A program made the position numbers and the translations under genes. Shown one piece after another: positions 19,760 to 20,176 of a stretch of DNA of 20,176 nt. Position 1 is the stretch's first letter. The number at the start of each line of letters is the position of its first letter. The stretch is taken from contig UQMU01000037.1 of assembly GCA_900542305.1 (NCBI GenBank), positions 1 through 20,176 on the forward strand, written 5' to 3'. Below the pieces are notes generated by a model that did not search any database, was not told the origin of the DNA, and saw only the letters and a list, made by a program, of their open reading frames with translations. The stretch is from an uncultured Collinsella sp. GTDB taxonomy: Bacteria > Actinomycetota > Coriobacteriia > Coriobacteriales > Coriobacteriaceae.

Positions 19760-20176
19760 AGCCCACCCCGCGCACGGTTTGGATGATGCGGGCACCGCCA
19801 GCGTCTTCGATCTTGGCGCGCAGATGCGCGATGTGTACGTCGACGTTGTTGGTGTCGCCCACGTATTCGTAACCGAGCGCTTCGTGCGCGATGCGCTCAC
19901 GCGTGAGCACGGTGCCGGCATGCGCCATAAGCAGGGCGAGGACGTCGAACTCGCGGGCGGTCAGCACGATGGGTGAGCCGCCGACCATAAACTCGCGGCG
20001 GTCGGGATCGAGTGCGACCGAGTCAACGGTGGGCGTGGCGGGGGAGGGCGTGGCAGCGGCCTGGGCCGCGCCGCTGGCCGGGGGTATCGCAGCGGCGTTC
20101 CCGGCCGCGCCGCCCGCCATACCCGCCCCGCCGCCGGCACCACCCACGCCCCCAGCCGCCCCCACGCCCTCCCCCC
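19743..20176 (-). CDS. OmpR/PhoB-family response regulator (partial, C-terminal part)
   Basis: The frame is open to the right edge, so the receiver domain lies outside the window; the in-frame GTG at 20165 is not the real start. The visible 144 or so residues comprise a Gly/Ala/Pro-rich linker of about 50 residues and a complete winged-helix DNA-binding domain: LTAREFDVLALLMAHAGTVLTRERI, VDVHIAHLRAKIED and IIQTVRGVGYVCRA. This domain binds direct repeats upstream of target promoters. The linker is far longer than the usual short tether. The gene precedes and overlaps its kinase, the standard order for this class. Confidence 0.92.
   Translation of the reverse strand, partial: GEGVGAAGGVGGAGGGAGMAGGAAGNAAAIPPASGAAQAAATPSPATPTVDSVALDPDRREFMVGGSPIVLTAREFDVLALLMAHAGTVLTRERIAHEALGYEYVGDTNNVDVHIAHLRAKIEDAGGARIIQTVRGVGYVCRA

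Overview
This window is high-GC bacterial chromosome. The genes suggest a member of Coriobacteriia (Actinomycetota), most likely Collinsella or a close relative. This is inference, based on the actinobacterial gene order mazG-eno-ftsB/divIC-ppx, the strong GC bias at third codon positions, and the style of the small proteins and intergenic palindromes. No CRISPR array, intact insertion sequence, prophage or rRNA was seen.

Layout. (1) 1-1077: the 3' end of a probable SIS-domain sugar isomerase/deglycase, then a TIM-barrel sugar-phosphate isomerase/epimerase. (2) 1247-10508: a complete histidine pathway. Plus-strand genes run hisZ-hisG (one fused ORF), hisD, hisC, hisB (dehydratase only), hisH, hisA, hisF, hisI, a 75-aa RDAC-like protein, hisE. 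A convergent PHP-family histidinol-phosphatase gene supplies the step missing from the monofunctional HisB. (3) 10807-12777: a stand-alone LarC C-terminal-domain protein, a YfcE-type metallophosphoesterase and MazG. (4) 12967-16247: enolase with its own promoter and structured leader, an FtsB/DivIC divisome protein and a Ppx/GppA phosphatase. (5) 16248-16677: a palindrome, a duplicated module made of a tRNA 3' end plus terminator, and tRNA-Leu(UAA). (6) 16709-17332: a membrane-anchored TPR-like protein of unknown function, divergent from a PTS IIB-like/VOC gene pair (17496-18169). (7) 18170-20176: a strong terminator, a 174-bp MITE-like palindrome, and an OmpR-type two-component system on the minus strand whose response regulator runs off the window.

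Working together: HisZG starts the pathway from ATP and PRPP. HisE and HisI process PR-ATP, HisA isomerises, HisHF closes the imidazole ring, and HisB, HisC, the PHP phosphatase and HisD finish histidine. Most junctions are short or overlapping (hisH/hisA and hisI/RDAC by 4 nt), which implies translational coupling. Three gaps inside the cluster (before hisD, between hisB and hisH, between hisF and hisI) each hold hairpin-forming DNA.

The most unusual content is the HisZ-HisG fusion, the RDAC-like gene inside the his operon, the LarC2-only protein, and many unrelated long imperfect palindromes (6221-6261, 8537-8630, 10640-10696, 16256-16332, 18270-18443), at least some of which look like interspersed repeats. 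I did not find a clearly new multi-gene system. All statements come from reading the sequence; no database search was run.
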